Below, piece after piece: positions 7,089 to 17,030 of a DNA stretch of 64,000 nt. The translations under genes and the position numbers were made by a program. This DNA is from an uncultured Christensenella sp. (GTDB taxonomy: Bacteria; Bacillota; Clostridia; Christensenellales; Pumilibacteraceae): positions 31,908 to 95,907 of the forward strand of contig CAJTPT010000008.1 of the NCBI GenBank assembly GCA_910578545.1, written 5' to 3'. The notes under the pieces are model-generated. The model searched no databases. It was given only the letters and a program-made list of their open reading frames with translations, and had not been told where the DNA came from. The first letter of the stretch is position 1, and each line of letters opens with the position of its first letter.

Positions 7089-9329
7089 TTAATTATTTTC
7101 AATTCCGAGACACAGTACGTACTTGTTTATAATTTGCTTAAGTCTGCCGCCCGCGTCAAGAGTATGGGCGACGACGTTGATATAGTGGGTAACGTACGAC
7201 CGCTCGTTGACCGAAAGGTCGTAGCCGCCGTAAACGCTTTTTTCCACGAGCTGAATAAACCTGTCTGTATCTATTTTGGGCACGCCGCGTTCCTCGAGCA
7301 TGCCCGAGTTAAAGCCGCCGTAAAACGCCAAATCGCGCTCGACTATTCCGTACGCCGCTTTGCCGTAATTCTCGCCTTTGCTCGACAAAAGCCTGCGTTT
7401 TTTGCGCATTACAAGCCGTCTGTAAAGCGTAAAAGCGAGTATTACGAGCAACACGCCGAGCAACACCGACGCTATAACTATAAGCGCGAGCATCCACTCG
7501 TACGATTGAGACGCCTGCGGATTTTTGCCGTCGGGCGTAATCGGGTCGGGCGGGGGTTCGACGTCCGGCGGAGCGTCGGGCGGCAATTCCGGCTCGACGG
7601 GCGGAGGCGGATCATCGGGCTGATCGGGGTTGACGGGGTCGACCATTGTTTCGGGCGGCATTTCCACAAAGTATGTGGGCGTGACCTCTATCGGCAACCA
7701 CCCTATCCCGTCAAAGTACACCTCGCACCAAGCGTGCGCGTCTTTGCCCGTAACTGTGACCGTTTTGCCCGTTTCATCAACGACGGAACGGACAAGATAT
7801 CCCTCGGCGTAGCGCGACGGGTAACCGAAGCTACGGAATATATACGCCGCCGCGGTCGCAAAGTACGCACAGTTTGCCGTAGTGAGCTCGCTTCCGAAAA
7901 ACTCGGAAACAAAGTCCGATCTAACCGCGGTCGGGTTGTCGGTATAAACGTATTTTTCGGTAAAGAATGCGCGAATAAGCTGTGTAATCGTGCTTATGGT
8001 TTTCGCGTCGGAATCTTCAAACGTTTGCTCAATAAGCGCCGCTTGCTTATCGGTCATGCCCATATACGTATCGTACACGAATGCACGGTATTCCCTTTCG
8101 AACTCGAGATACTCTTTGGTTGACGCAGTTCCTTCCTCGTACACCCAATCGGCTTGCTTTACCAGCTCGCTTCTCGTGTGACCCGAAAACACGGTAAAGT
8201 CATAGCTGCCGCCGCCGCCACGGATATTCATATCGTAGTACGGCGCGCCGGTCGAATAGTCGATTACAGTATACGGGGTGTAAACGTACTTGCTGTTTGC
8301 GGCAACGTCGGTGACCTTAATATTATACTTGGTCGTAACGCCGCACAGCTTGGAATACTCGGCGTACTGCGTAAACGGTATTCCGCATTTTGCCACGTAC
8401 TCGATAAGCCCCCTGTATCCGTTTTGAACGTAGGTATTTTTATCGGTGGGCGCCCACTGCTTACCGTCGAACTTGCCGCCGACAAAGCCCTTTAAATACA
8501 GGGTATCGGTCTGCTCGGCAAGCGTTACTTTAAGCCTTGTCGTTCCGTCCGACTTCATGCCGAACGAGTCGTTCAGCTTGCCCTCGGGCAGGCTGTCCGT
8601 GCCGTAAATCACGCTTTGCGCTGCGGATGTAATTCCGTCGCGGAAATTCCTGACCGCACTGCTTCCGTCATACAAAAACAGCGGGAGCATTGCAATCAAC
8701 GCGACCTCGGCGCTTATTATATAGCACACCGCCGCGCGGAGATTGAACTTTCTGTCGAGCGTAAACTGCGCAATGCCCATAAGCAACAGAAACGACGCGG
8801 CGTACGCCTTGGGATAAAGTCCGACGCACAAAAGAACAAACATTAACACGCCGAGTATAGCGACCGCTATAAGCTTGCTCTTTCGCGAAAGAGCCGCAAT
8901 GCCCAGCGCAAGCCACAACGATATTACGGAGCAAATCAGATAATCTGCGGCAGCGTAATACGAAACGTCGGCCGATTTCCAACCTGCGCCGACATTGAGG
9001 TTAACGCTTTCGGCAATGCCGTTCCACAACAGAACGGCGCCGTCCCTAAACGCACCGATGTTTACCAAACCGCAAAGCAGCGTGTACAAACCCGCAACGC
9101 CAAGGATTGATAAAACCGCAATCTTATTTTTTGAAAAGACCAAAAACACCGCCGCAAACGCGACACCTATAAATATGCAAACGTACCGCGTGACCCGCAT
9201 AGGCAAAACGGAAGCAAACGTCAAATACAGCGCCGCAAACGTGAGCACGCTTATCACTATATCGAGAGCACGCAACCGTTTTTGGGGCGGACCCTGCATT
9301 ATTATGTTTTTTTCCTTGCGTTTGGCCAT
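7089..9329 (-). CDS. Transglutaminase-domain membrane protein (TgpA-like)
   Basis: 746 residues. The N-terminal part (about 20-240) is hydrophobic, with roughly seven membrane helices. An extracytoplasmic region with a transglutaminase-like core follows: Cys about 487 (NCAYFATAAAYIFRSFGYPSRY), His about 532 (DAHAWCEVYFDG), and an acidic residue about 548 in WLPIEVTP, which is Glu where many relatives have Asp. A Pro/Asp/Glu-rich linker (about 560-600) leads to a single helix (about 607-630, LALIVIASVLLGVLLVILAF) and a cytoplasmic tail. Its place after moxR and a DUF58 gene is the standard MoxR-DUF58-TgpA arrangement. It probably cleaves or cross-links cell-surface peptides or proteins; the substrate is unknown. 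Confidence 0.88.
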   Translation of the reverse strand: MAKRKEKNIIMQGPPQKRLRALDIVISVLTFAALYLTFASVLPMRVTRYVCIFIGVAFAAVFLVFSKNKIAVLSILGVAGLYTLLCGLVNIGAFRDGAVLLWNGIAESVNLNVGAGWKSADVSYYAAADYLICSVISLWLALGIAALSRKSKLIAVAILGVLMFVLLCVGLYPKAYAASFLLLMGIAQFTLDRKFNLRAAVCYIISAEVALIAMLPLFLYDGSSAVRNFRDGITSAAQSVIYGTDSLPEGKLNDSFGMKSDGTTRLKVTLAEQTDTLYLKGFVGGKFDGKQWAPTDKNTYVQNGYRGLIEYVAKCGIPFTQYAEYSKLCGVTTKYNIKVTDVAANSKYVYTPYTVIDYSTGAPYYDMNIRGGGGSYDFTVFSGHTRSELVKQADWVYEEGTASTKEYLEFEREYRAFVYDTYMGMTDKQAALIEQTFEDSDAKTISTITQLIRAFFTEKYVYTDNPTAVRSDFVSEFFGSELTTANCAYFATAAAYIFRSFGYPSRYAEGYLVRSVVDETGKTVTVTGKDAHAWCEVYFDGIGWLPIEVTPTYFVEMPPETMVDPVNPDQPDDPPPPVEPELPPDAPPDVEPPPDPITPDGKNPQASQSYEWMLALIVIASVLLGVLLVILAFTLYRRLVMRKKRRLLSSKGENYGKAAYGIVERDLAFYGGFNSGMLEERGVPKIDTDRFIQLVEKSVYGGYDLSVNERSYVTHYINVVAHTLDAGGRLKQIINKYVLCLGIENN

Positions 9330-9344
9330 TGCAATTACCTTGTA

Positions 9345-10496
9345 TCACAGCACGCATGCGGCGAGCGCGCTGTCTATTTCGTCCTGCGGAACGTTGATAA
9401 CCTTTATGCCTAAGCCGTCCACCTCGCCCATTCCGCCGCCGACGGCGAGCACGGTTATATCGGAAGACGCGCCGTGCAAATCGCCGACTTCCACAAACGG
9501 ACTGACGTAGATAATTTTGGTGAAAGCCGCGCTCTCGGCGGAACGCGAAAGGAAGAACATATCATCCGAATTGCCCTCGGCGACCTTTATACTCATCAGC
9601 TTAGACACCGTCGAGGTAAACGAATTTACGTCGACAACCTCGAACTTGGAAAATACGCCGTTGTCCACCCAACCGACGTTGTGCATGTACCCACTGCGCA
9701 TGAGCGACGACGATACCGATACGGCAACGTCCAAAACGGAATTCAGCTGTTCGTCGGTTGCGGCTATATCGTCCTTGTGTCGGCTCAAGTCGACGAGAAT
9801 GAGCAGTCTGTTGTCGTCGGTACTGCCGAATTCCTTGGACTTTAAAGTGTCGAACTTGCCCGAAAGTTTCCAGTGCACTGCGTTGAGTGCATCGCCGGGC
9901 ACGTAGTCGCGAACGTCAAAAGTTTCGGTAACGTCGTCGCCGCGGCGAGGTAACGAAAGCTCGCCGCCCAACGCGTTGGACACGTTGCCGCCCGGCCTGA
10001 CGTTTACGCCGTCGTGAATAACCGGCACAACAGCCGACTCGGCAAACTCGGAGCATTTTACGCCGAGCGAATAAACGCCGAAAAGATCGATCAGTCGTAT
10101 CTTGCGGAACTTTACGGCTATCCTACCCGAATCCGCGCCCACGTAGTCGTAGGTGTGCGACGCGAAAGACAGGTCTTTAAAGATAAACCGCTTGGTTTCG
10201 GTTTTGTGGAATGTGGTGTTTTCGATATCGGCGATAACATTGACTACGCCCACCAAAAAGCGCGGAACAACGCGCACGCGCATGGTTATGCCGAGCGCAC
10301 CGCCGCGCATACAAGATTCGCGCACTGTGCAATCGAATTCGACGGAACGCGCGGCGATTATAAGCATGACTAAGGATACCAGCGGAAACACCGCTAAGCA
10401 CACTATCAAGAACAGCGCGACCGCACTGTCCGTTATAATGAACGCGGCAAGCGCCCCGCTCAGCATTAACGCATATACTACTCTATTTACCGCCAT
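9345..10496 (-). CDS. DUF58 domain protein
   Basis: 383 residues. Two N-terminal membrane helices (about 7-25 and 27-47) precede a beta-rich part and the DUF58 hallmark DVRDYVPGDALNAVHWKLSGK (about 198-218). A von-Willebrand-A-like domain follows (LLILVDLSRH, then DVAVSVSSSLMRSG), which in this family is thought to work with MoxR ATPases in assembling or activating surface complexes. It overlaps moxR by 14 bases and ends 15 bases before the transglutaminase gene, so the three are translationally linked. Confidence 0.88.
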   Translation of the reverse strand: MAVNRVVYALMLSGALAAFIITDSAVALFLIVCLAVFPLVSLVMLIIAARSVEFDCTVRESCMRGGALGITMRVRVVPRFLVGVVNVIADIENTTFHKTETKRFIFKDLSFASHTYDYVGADSGRIAVKFRKIRLIDLFGVYSLGVKCSEFAESAVVPVIHDGVNVRPGGNVSNALGGELSLPRRGDDVTETFDVRDYVPGDALNAVHWKLSGKFDTLKSKEFGSTDDNRLLILVDLSRHKDDIAATDEQLNSVLDVAVSVSSSLMRSGYMHNVGWVDNGVFSKFEVVDVNSFTSTVSKLMSIKVAEGNSDDMFFLSRSAESAAFTKIIYVSPFVEVGDLHGASSDITVLAVGGGMGEVDGLGIKVINVPQDEIDSALAACVL

Positions 10497-11487
10497 GTTT
10501 CTTGGTCTTGGACTTAACCGTTTCGGGCTCGGGCGCTTTCTTTGCCGAAGCCTTGCCTATCTCGGGTGCGGGAACGTTGTTAAGAACGGTTTTTAATATC
10601 TCGGTTGCCGTCATGCCCTCGAGCCTTGCACGGGGCTTGAGGATAAGCCTGTGTGCGCCGACGTCGCAGAACACCTCTTTGACGTCGGCGGGCACTACGT
10701 AATCGCGTTCGTTAAGAACGGCGCACGCTCTTACCATGCGCGAGAGCGCCAAAAGTCCGCGCGGACTTACGCCGAGGTCGATAAGCGGATTGTGCCGCGT
10801 CGCCTCGCAAAGTTCGACCATGTAACCGAAAATATCGTCGGCGACCTTGACGGACGAGAGATAGTTTTGGATCTCTTTAATGCTTTCACGGTCGGTTATC
10901 TGTTGCAGATTTTCGATAGGGTCGCAGGCCACGTGACGGCGCAGAATTTCCACCTGCTCCGCCGCGTCGGGATAGCCGATGGACAGCTTAACCATAAAGC
11001 GGTCGAGCTGTGATTCGGGCAACGGCTGCGTACCTGCCGAACCGACGGGATTTTGCGTTGCGATACAAATAAACGGGTCGGGCAGTCTGTGCGTAACGCC
11101 GTCCACCGTTACCGAGTTTTCTTCCATTGCTTCCAAAAGCGCCGACTGCGTTTTGGCCGAAGCGCGGTTTATCTCGTCGCCCATAAACAGGTTGCACACG
11201 ATAGCGCCCTCTTTGTAATCGAACTTTCCCGTATCCTTGTTGTAAACGCTAAAGCCCGTTATGTCGCTGGGCATAACGTCGGGCGTAAACTGAACGCGCT
11301 TAAAGTCAAGTCCGAGCGCCTTGGCAAACGAAAGGGCAAGCGTGGTTTTGCCTACTCCAGGCGTGTCCTCGAGCAAAATGTTACCGTCGGCGTAAACTGC
11401 CATAAGCATCTTTCTTATGACGTCTTCCTTACCAATAATAACGTTGCCGATAGCGTTAACTATTTCTTTGGATTTTTCGATTATCAT
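10483..11487 (-). CDS. MoxR-family AAA+ ATPase
   Basis: 334 residues. Walker A DTPGVGKTT (41-49), Walker B MGDEINRA (102-109), the sensor region ATQNPVGSAGTQPLPESQLDRF and the C-terminal lid (SPRGLLALSRMVRACAVL) are typical. A basic tail (KSKTKKHGGK) ends the protein. MoxR proteins are cytoplasmic chaperone-like ATPases that act on partner proteins, often with a VWA domain such as the DUF58 protein encoded next. The Shine-Dalgarno AGAGGTG precedes the ATG. The gene lies 39 bases after the leucine-rich-repeat lipoprotein gene with no terminator between. Confidence 0.92.
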   Translation of the reverse strand: MIIEKSKEIVNAIGNVIIGKEDVIRKMLMAVYADGNILLEDTPGVGKTTLALSFAKALGLDFKRVQFTPDVMPSDITGFSVYNKDTGKFDYKEGAIVCNLFMGDEINRASAKTQSALLEAMEENSVTVDGVTHRLPDPFICIATQNPVGSAGTQPLPESQLDRFMVKLSIGYPDAAEQVEILRRHVACDPIENLQQITDRESIKEIQNYLSSVKVADDIFGYMVELCEATRHNPLIDLGVSPRGLLALSRMVRACAVLNERDYVVPADVKEVFCDVGAHRLILKPRARLEGMTATEILKTVLNNVPAPEIGKASAKKAPEPETVKSKTKKHGGK

Positions 11488-11526
11488 GTTGCTTCACCTC
11501 TTTTGGTGTTATATACTTTTTTGATT

Positions 11527-14500
11527 TTAAAGATACGATTTGGCGTTGGGGTTAGCCCACATCTCGGGCTCGCCGTCCCTGAAATAAAACCAATCGTAAC
11601 CGTCGTAGTAAATGGTCGGCTCGGCAGCGCTGTACAAATACTTATTGACGTTATTGTACTTTTCGCCCGTCGAACCATTTGGACAGCCGCTCAGCAAATA
11701 GCCGACGTTTAGGCTTCCGTAATTGAGCGCCGTCGCTTCGGTAAGGCTCATTCTTAAAAACACGTCCGTTATGCCGTACTGACCGTAAAACGCGTTATCG
11801 CCTATCGTTTTGGTATTGGCGTACAACACTACCGTCTGTAGCGCGTCGCAAAACCGCGTTTCGGCGCTATCGTTCGGATTTACCGACGTAGCAAATGAGA
11901 ACGCGCGCTCGCCTATCGCTTCAAGCGTTTCACAGCCGTAAAAGCGCGTGACCGACCGACACTCGTAAAAACTGTAGCTGCCTATGGACTTGACGCCAGT
12001 TTCGAGCATTACCTCGGTGAGCGTGGCGTGGTAAGCAAAAGCCCAATCGCCTATCGCGGTTACGCCGCTCTCTATTCCGTCAAGAGTTGTCATGCCGTTT
12101 TGGGCGGCGGCAAGCAGCAGCGTCTTACCGTCCTTGGAATACAGCACGTCGTTTACCGATTTAAAGTTAGGGTTATTATCGCTTACCGTGATAGCGGCAA
12201 GCGACGGAAGCGCGGAAAACGCAGACGGATTAAGGTCGGCAAGTCCGCTTCCTATCGTAACGGAAATAAGGCTCGTGCAGCCGTTAAACGCCTTGTCGCC
12301 TATCGTAGTTACCGAGTCGGGAATAACAAGCTCGGTTATCGACTTGTTATCCATAAACACGCCCTGCGCGATTTCGGTTATGCCGTCCTTTATTTCGACC
12401 TTTCCGCCCTTAATCTTGGGAGGCGCCCAGATAAGCGAGCTACCCGTATACAGCAATCCGTTTTCGGAAGAATAAGTTTTGTTACCCTCGGCGATTACAA
12501 TAGATTCAAAGTTGTCACAGCCGAGGAATATACGCGCACCGATATAAGTCACCGTTGACGGAACGGTAACGGTGGTCAGCTTGGCAGAGTTGTAAAATGT
12601 CGCTAATCCTATATTTTCCAGCCCCTCGTTTAGGGTGATCGAGGACAGCGAAACAAGCCCGTGCGCCGAGTACGGCAAGGTCACGCGCACCTCGGACGGC
12701 AATGCGTACGACGTGCCCGCGTATGCCGACGGAAGCACGTACAGCACGCCGCCTACGCCGAAATCTCTTCTTTCTATATACCTGCCGAACAGAACACCGT
12801 CCTTGGCGATAAAGCATGCGTTATCCTCGGACACGGTGAATTCCTTGAGCTTTGCGCACAGGTAGAACGCCGGGGAACGGGTATCTATACTTACACCGTC
12901 CGCGCCGAACGCGTACGAGCCGAGGGTGCGCAGTCCCTTGCCGATATGCACGCTTTCAAGGTTACCGCAAGAAGCAAAAGCGTAGCCGTCGACTATCGTT
13001 ACACCGTCGGTGACGTTTATTGTTTTAAGCGACGAGCAGGTGCTGAACGCGCGCTGACCTATTGTTAGCACATTTCCGAGATCGACGTCGGTAAGCTTCG
13101 AGCATCTGCCGAACGCGTACGTGCCTATAGTTTGCGCACCGCCGAGCGACACGCGGGTCAGGCTTGTCATATTGTAAAAGCAGTAATTGGGAATACTCGT
13201 TATGCTTTCGGGAATATCGACTTCCTTAATAGTCGAGTACGAAAAGCAATACATACTTAACATTGTCAGCTTATTTGCTTTGGTAAAGTCCACGCTTTCC
13301 GCCGTCATGTGCGAAAACGCGTAGTTGCCGAGATAGACGAGCGACGAGGGCAAAACGATGTCCTTAACCGCACTGCCGTAAAACGCATGCGCGCCGATTA
13401 TTTCCACGCTGTCGGGAATGGCAAGCTCCGTCAAACCTGAACAACCGGAAAAAGCGTACTCGCCTATATCCTCGATACCGTCGGGCAAAGTCACAGACTC
13501 AAGACTCGAGCACCCGTAAAACATATAATCGGGCAATGTGTTTTCGCGGTAATTGCCGTACGCGTCCATGAATACGACGTTAGGCAACCCCTTTACCTCG
13601 GTAAGCGCCGTACAGCCGTAAAACACGTTTTGACCGACGTACTTGACGGTGGACGGAAACGTTATCGATTTAAGCGCGGTACAGCCCGAAAACGCCGAAG
13701 CGCCTATGCTTTCCACGCCGCCGAGATCGACGGTTTCCAAATAGATACAGCCCTTAAAGGCGTCGCCCGCAATGCCGACGGTGCCGTTTATTACCTTGTA
13801 CGAGGTAAGCGAGCTGTCGAGCAATGCGTCGAGTATATATTTATAGTTGCCGTTATCGTCGGGAAGAATGGTGTAGTACGCCTTGCCTTCGTCCTCAAAC
13901 GACATAACCGCCGATTTGTAAAACACACCGCTCTTTATGTCATGCACGCCGCTCAAGCCGTAAACGTCTTTTATCGCCGAGTAGGCAAAGCAATAATGCT
14001 GTAGCGAGGTGACGCCGTCGGGAATGCGTATCGACGGAATCTGCCAGTACGCGCACGAATAGCTTGCAAAGATATTTACGTCGGGACTGAATTCTACCTT
14101 AGTCAAGCTTGACGGCATAAAGTACAGCGTCGTCATATCCTTGGAATACAGCGCGCCGCCATACGAGGCATACAGCGTACTGCCGTTATTTACCGTCACC
14201 TCGGTAAGCCCCGCCGAATTGATAGGGGTCAAAAGCGGAAAGTCCATCTGCGCGGTAGACGGGAAATGCAGTCTTGCAAAATTCGGCGCGGTCTTAAACA
14301 CGCTTACCAAATCCACGTAGGTTACGCCCTCCGGGATTACGACGCGATCGGTATCCTCGCCCTTGTAGCCCGAAAACACTCGCCTTCCGCTGCCGTCGTA
14401 GCTTAGGTCGAACTCGGCAAGCTGTTCGTCTGTCAAATAATGTGCGTGGAATTGTATCTCGCGCAGGTTTTCGGTTACCGGCGGCGCGATAAGATAATAT

Positions 14501-15090
14501 CCCGTCGCAAGATTGTCCGAGCTGTCCATCCAGCCGCAAAAGCGCTTTGCATTGTCGGGATTTTGCTCGCGTACGCCCTCGTCGGTGGAATAGTTGTACT
14601 GCGACATATTGACCCACACCGACAGTCCGAGGTTATCGGTAAGCTCGGCGTTGGGCGTTACCGTTTTCCAAAGCTCGGTTTTTTCCCCGTCGGTGTAAAA
14701 GTTTACTTTATAATCGTTGACGTCGTAAAATATATAGTTTACCGCGTCTTTATATTTGACTGCAATTCGCTTATTAAAGCCGACGGTCGTCAAATCGAAT
14801 GGCTCATAAGTGACGGTGCCGTCCGACAGCGTTTGACCGTCTACTTTAAATTCCTCGCCGTTTTCGACGAAGGTTATTTTGCATTTTACTATTACGTCGT
14901 CAAGGTCGATTTCCATGCCGAGCGCAAAGCTCAGTCTGTTGTGCTCTATAAAAATAACCTCGTTGCGCTTGGCGTCCGGCACGTCATGATTGCCCGCGGA
15001 ATAATCAAACGAGCATGCGACCGTGACTAAGCAACAAATAACGATCGAGGCCAAAAACAATATTAACTTAAGGAGCGTTTGTTTCTTCAT
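11527..15090 (-). CDS. BspA-like leucine-rich-repeat (LRR_5) surface lipoprotein
   Basis: 1187 residues. A lipoprotein signal peptide with lipobox VTVAC makes Cys about 26 the lipidated residue. A beta-rich N-terminal part with an imperfect TDGEKTELWKTV-type module (about 130-220) is followed by some 35-40 LRR_5 repeats of about 23 residues, each of the form LTEVTIPDSVTTIGDKAFNGCTS. Repeats are interrupted near 730-790 and 850-960. Proteins of this type sit on the cell surface and in other bacteria bind host proteins or other cells; the ligand here is unknown. The gene lies 18 bases after the hybrid kinase and 39 before moxR, suggesting co-transcription with a surface transglutaminase module. 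Confidence 0.93.
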   Translation of the reverse strand: MKKQTLLKLILFLASIVICCLVTVACSFDYSAGNHDVPDAKRNEVIFIEHNRLSFALGMEIDLDDVIVKCKITFVENGEEFKVDGQTLSDGTVTYEPFDLTTVGFNKRIAVKYKDAVNYIFYDVNDYKVNFYTDGEKTELWKTVTPNAELTDNLGLSVWVNMSQYNYSTDEGVREQNPDNAKRFCGWMDSSDNLATGYYLIAPPVTENLREIQFHAHYLTDEQLAEFDLSYDGSGRRVFSGYKGEDTDRVVIPEGVTYVDLVSVFKTAPNFARLHFPSTAQMDFPLLTPINSAGLTEVTVNNGSTLYASYGGALYSKDMTTLYFMPSSLTKVEFSPDVNIFASYSCAYWQIPSIRIPDGVTSLQHYCFAYSAIKDVYGLSGVHDIKSGVFYKSAVMSFEDEGKAYYTILPDDNGNYKYILDALLDSSLTSYKVINGTVGIAGDAFKGCIYLETVDLGGVESIGASAFSGCTALKSITFPSTVKYVGQNVFYGCTALTEVKGLPNVVFMDAYGNYRENTLPDYMFYGCSSLESVTLPDGIEDIGEYAFSGCSGLTELAIPDSVEIIGAHAFYGSAVKDIVLPSSLVYLGNYAFSHMTAESVDFTKANKLTMLSMYCFSYSTIKEVDIPESITSIPNYCFYNMTSLTRVSLGGAQTIGTYAFGRCSKLTDVDLGNVLTIGQRAFSTCSSLKTINVTDGVTIVDGYAFASCGNLESVHIGKGLRTLGSYAFGADGVSIDTRSPAFYLCAKLKEFTVSEDNACFIAKDGVLFGRYIERRDFGVGGVLYVLPSAYAGTSYALPSEVRVTLPYSAHGLVSLSSITLNEGLENIGLATFYNSAKLTTVTVPSTVTYIGARIFLGCDNFESIVIAEGNKTYSSENGLLYTGSSLIWAPPKIKGGKVEIKDGITEIAQGVFMDNKSITELVIPDSVTTIGDKAFNGCTSLISVTIGSGLADLNPSAFSALPSLAAITVSDNNPNFKSVNDVLYSKDGKTLLLAAAQNGMTTLDGIESGVTAIGDWAFAYHATLTEVMLETGVKSIGSYSFYECRSVTRFYGCETLEAIGERAFSFATSVNPNDSAETRFCDALQTVVLYANTKTIGDNAFYGQYGITDVFLRMSLTEATALNYGSLNVGYLLSGCPNGSTGEKYNNVNKYLYSAAEPTIYYDGYDWFYFRDGEPEMWANPNAKSYL

Positions 15091-15108
15091 TGCAAATTAA
15101 CTCGGATC

Positions 15109-16788
15109 TTATTCTGCTTTTTTTAACGCGATTACCTCGCCCGAACGCTTTCTCAGTTCATCGAAGTCGATAGGCTTTGCAACGTGCCCGTCCATGCCCG
15201 CGTTTTCGGAAAGCTTAACGTCTTCCACAAACGCGTCGGCGGAAAGCGCGATAATAGGCACGGACTGCGCGTCCGCTTTATCGCTGTTGCGGATAGCGGC
15301 AGCTGCCTGACGACCGTCCATTCTCGGCATTTGAATGTCCATAAGTATAAGGTCGAACGACTGCGCGGGATTTCGGGTAAATATATCCAGCGCTTCCCGT
15401 CCGTCGTGCGCGAGCGTAACTATAGCGCCCTCGCTTTCCAATATATCAACCGCAATCTCGGCGTTGACGTCGTTGTCCTCGGCAAGAAGTATACGGCAAT
15501 CCTTGAATGTAAAGTCGTCCGCCGCGACTTTAAGCTCGCTTCCGACGGACGGGGCGCAGTCCGGTATCGCTTCGGACTCGGGAACGGACAGGAATACCGA
15601 AAAATCGGTGCCCTTGCCGAGCGTGCTGTCCACTACTATATTGCCGCCCATAAGCTTAACTATATTGTCGCAAATGGCAAGCCCCAAGCCCGTGCCGCCG
15701 TAACGGTGCGCAGTGGATGCTTCCTCCTGCTCGAACGGGCGCATAATCTTGTGCAGGTTTTCGGGCGCAATGCCCTTGCCGGTGTCGCGCACGCGGATCA
15801 TAAGCTGAACGTTGCCGTTTATCTTGTCGAGCTGTTTTATGGTAAGGTCTATCTTTCCGCCTGCGGGCGTAAACTTGCCTGCGTTGGAAATAAGATTGGT
15901 GACCACCTGAGTAAGGCGCATTTCGTCGCACAACACGTACCGCGACAATATATCCACCGTCTGCACGGTAAAGTCTATGCCCTTGCTCGTAATCGTGCCG
16001 TAGAACATGCTTTTTATTTTTTCGGCAAACGCGTAAATGTCCATGTCGGTATTGAACAGTTGCATTTTGCCGCTCTCGATTTTGCTTATATCGAGTACGT
16101 CGTTGATAATGCTCAACAGGAATACGGACAGCTCGCCCGCGCGCTCGAGGTAGTTTAAAACCTTTTTCTTGTCGTCTATGTTCATGCGCGCAAGCGACAT
16201 CATACCCATAACGCCGTTCATGGGCGTGCGTATCTCGTGGCTCATGCTCGACAAAAAGCTCGACTTTGCCGCCGCCTGCTCGAGCGCCGAGTCAAGTTCT
16301 TTGTGCAGCTCGTCAAGGCTGTTTTTATATTCGGTTATATCGTGAATGGCGATCGCAAGATAGCTTACCCCGCCGATTTCGTACACGAAAAATTCGGCAT
16401 AGGCAAGCTTACCGTCGCCGTAGCCAAACTCGAAATTAAGTTTTGATTTTTTATCCCACTGCCGTAGGCTCGTTAATACGCCGCGTGTGAATTGACCGAG
16501 AATGTTTATCTTTAAACAATCCAAATCAACATAAACACGCTCGGCGGAAACTCCGAAAAAGTTGACTATATTAGGGCTGACAAAAACGGGCTTACGCGTT
16601 TTTTCGTCAAGCAGGAGGTACGCCGTTTCGCCGCCGTTGCCGAACACCTCGGCGGCAATCCCCTCTTCCGAACGCACGGATTTGACTTTTTGGCGCTTAC
16701 GACCGAATATCGACAAACAGCACAGGGTCAAAGATACTGCCGTCACCAGGAACATTATAATACTGTATGCAATAACGTAAGCGGTCAT
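15109..16788 (-). CDS. PAS-containing hybrid histidine kinase / response regulator
   Basis: 559 residues. One N-terminal membrane helix (about 2-27) is followed by a PAS domain (about 50-150), HisKA with phospho-acceptor His184 (SMSHEIRTP), HATPase_c (N box NLISNAGKF, G1 RDTGKGIAP, G2 GGTGLGLAI) and a C-terminal receiver with Asp484 (LMDIQMPRMDG). With almost no extracytoplasmic loop it probably senses a signal in the membrane or cytoplasm. The ATG at 16788 was chosen because GGAG lies five bases before it. No output regulator is encoded next to it; a phosphorelay to a distant phosphotransfer protein is likely. It heads the operon containing the BspA-like and MoxR genes. Confidence 0.93.
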   Translation of the reverse strand: MTAYVIAYSIIMFLVTAVSLTLCCLSIFGRKRQKVKSVRSEEGIAAEVFGNGGETAYLLLDEKTRKPVFVSPNIVNFFGVSAERVYVDLDCLKINILGQFTRGVLTSLRQWDKKSKLNFEFGYGDGKLAYAEFFVYEIGGVSYLAIAIHDITEYKNSLDELHKELDSALEQAAAKSSFLSSMSHEIRTPMNGVMGMMSLARMNIDDKKKVLNYLERAGELSVFLLSIINDVLDISKIESGKMQLFNTDMDIYAFAEKIKSMFYGTITSKGIDFTVQTVDILSRYVLCDEMRLTQVVTNLISNAGKFTPAGGKIDLTIKQLDKINGNVQLMIRVRDTGKGIAPENLHKIMRPFEQEEASTAHRYGGTGLGLAICDNIVKLMGGNIVVDSTLGKGTDFSVFLSVPESEAIPDCAPSVGSELKVAADDFTFKDCRILLAEDNDVNAEIAVDILESEGAIVTLAHDGREALDIFTRNPAQSFDLILMDIQMPRMDGRQAAAAIRNSDKADAQSVPIIALSADAFVEDVKLSENAGMDGHVAKPIDFDELRKRSGEVIALKKAE

Positions 16789-16900
16789 TTTTTCTCCGAT
16801 CGAACCGAACAGTAAAAAAACGAACAAAGTCGCGTTTTATTTGAATCGGTCGGCTTTTTCGTAACAGCGTCGGGGCATAAATATATTGCACCATTTAAAG

Positions 16901-16930
16901 ATTATACAACGAATATAGTATGTAAGTCAA
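16901..16930 (-). promoter_or_regulatory. Promoter of the hybrid kinase / BspA / MoxR operon
   Basis: TTGACT (16930-16925), 18 bases, TATAAT (16906-16901) on the minus strand, giving a leader of about 105 bases. No other clear promoter or terminator was found between here and 7056. Confidence 0.7.
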
Positions 16931-16994
16931 GTCATTGCATGATTAAAACACAAATATGTTCTTGTTAACATAATGCAAATCAAAAGGTAAAAAA

Positions 16995-17022
16995 CAAAAA
17001 AGCCGAGCGTGTCCGCCCGACT
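16995..17022 (-). terminator. Rho-independent terminator after the degV pair
   Basis: On the minus strand AGTCGGGCG pairs, with two G-U pairs, with CGCTCGGCT (17022-17001) around GACA, followed by TTTTTT. It separates the DegV genes from the kinase promoter. Confidence 0.75.
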
Positions 17023-17030
17023 TTTTGCGG

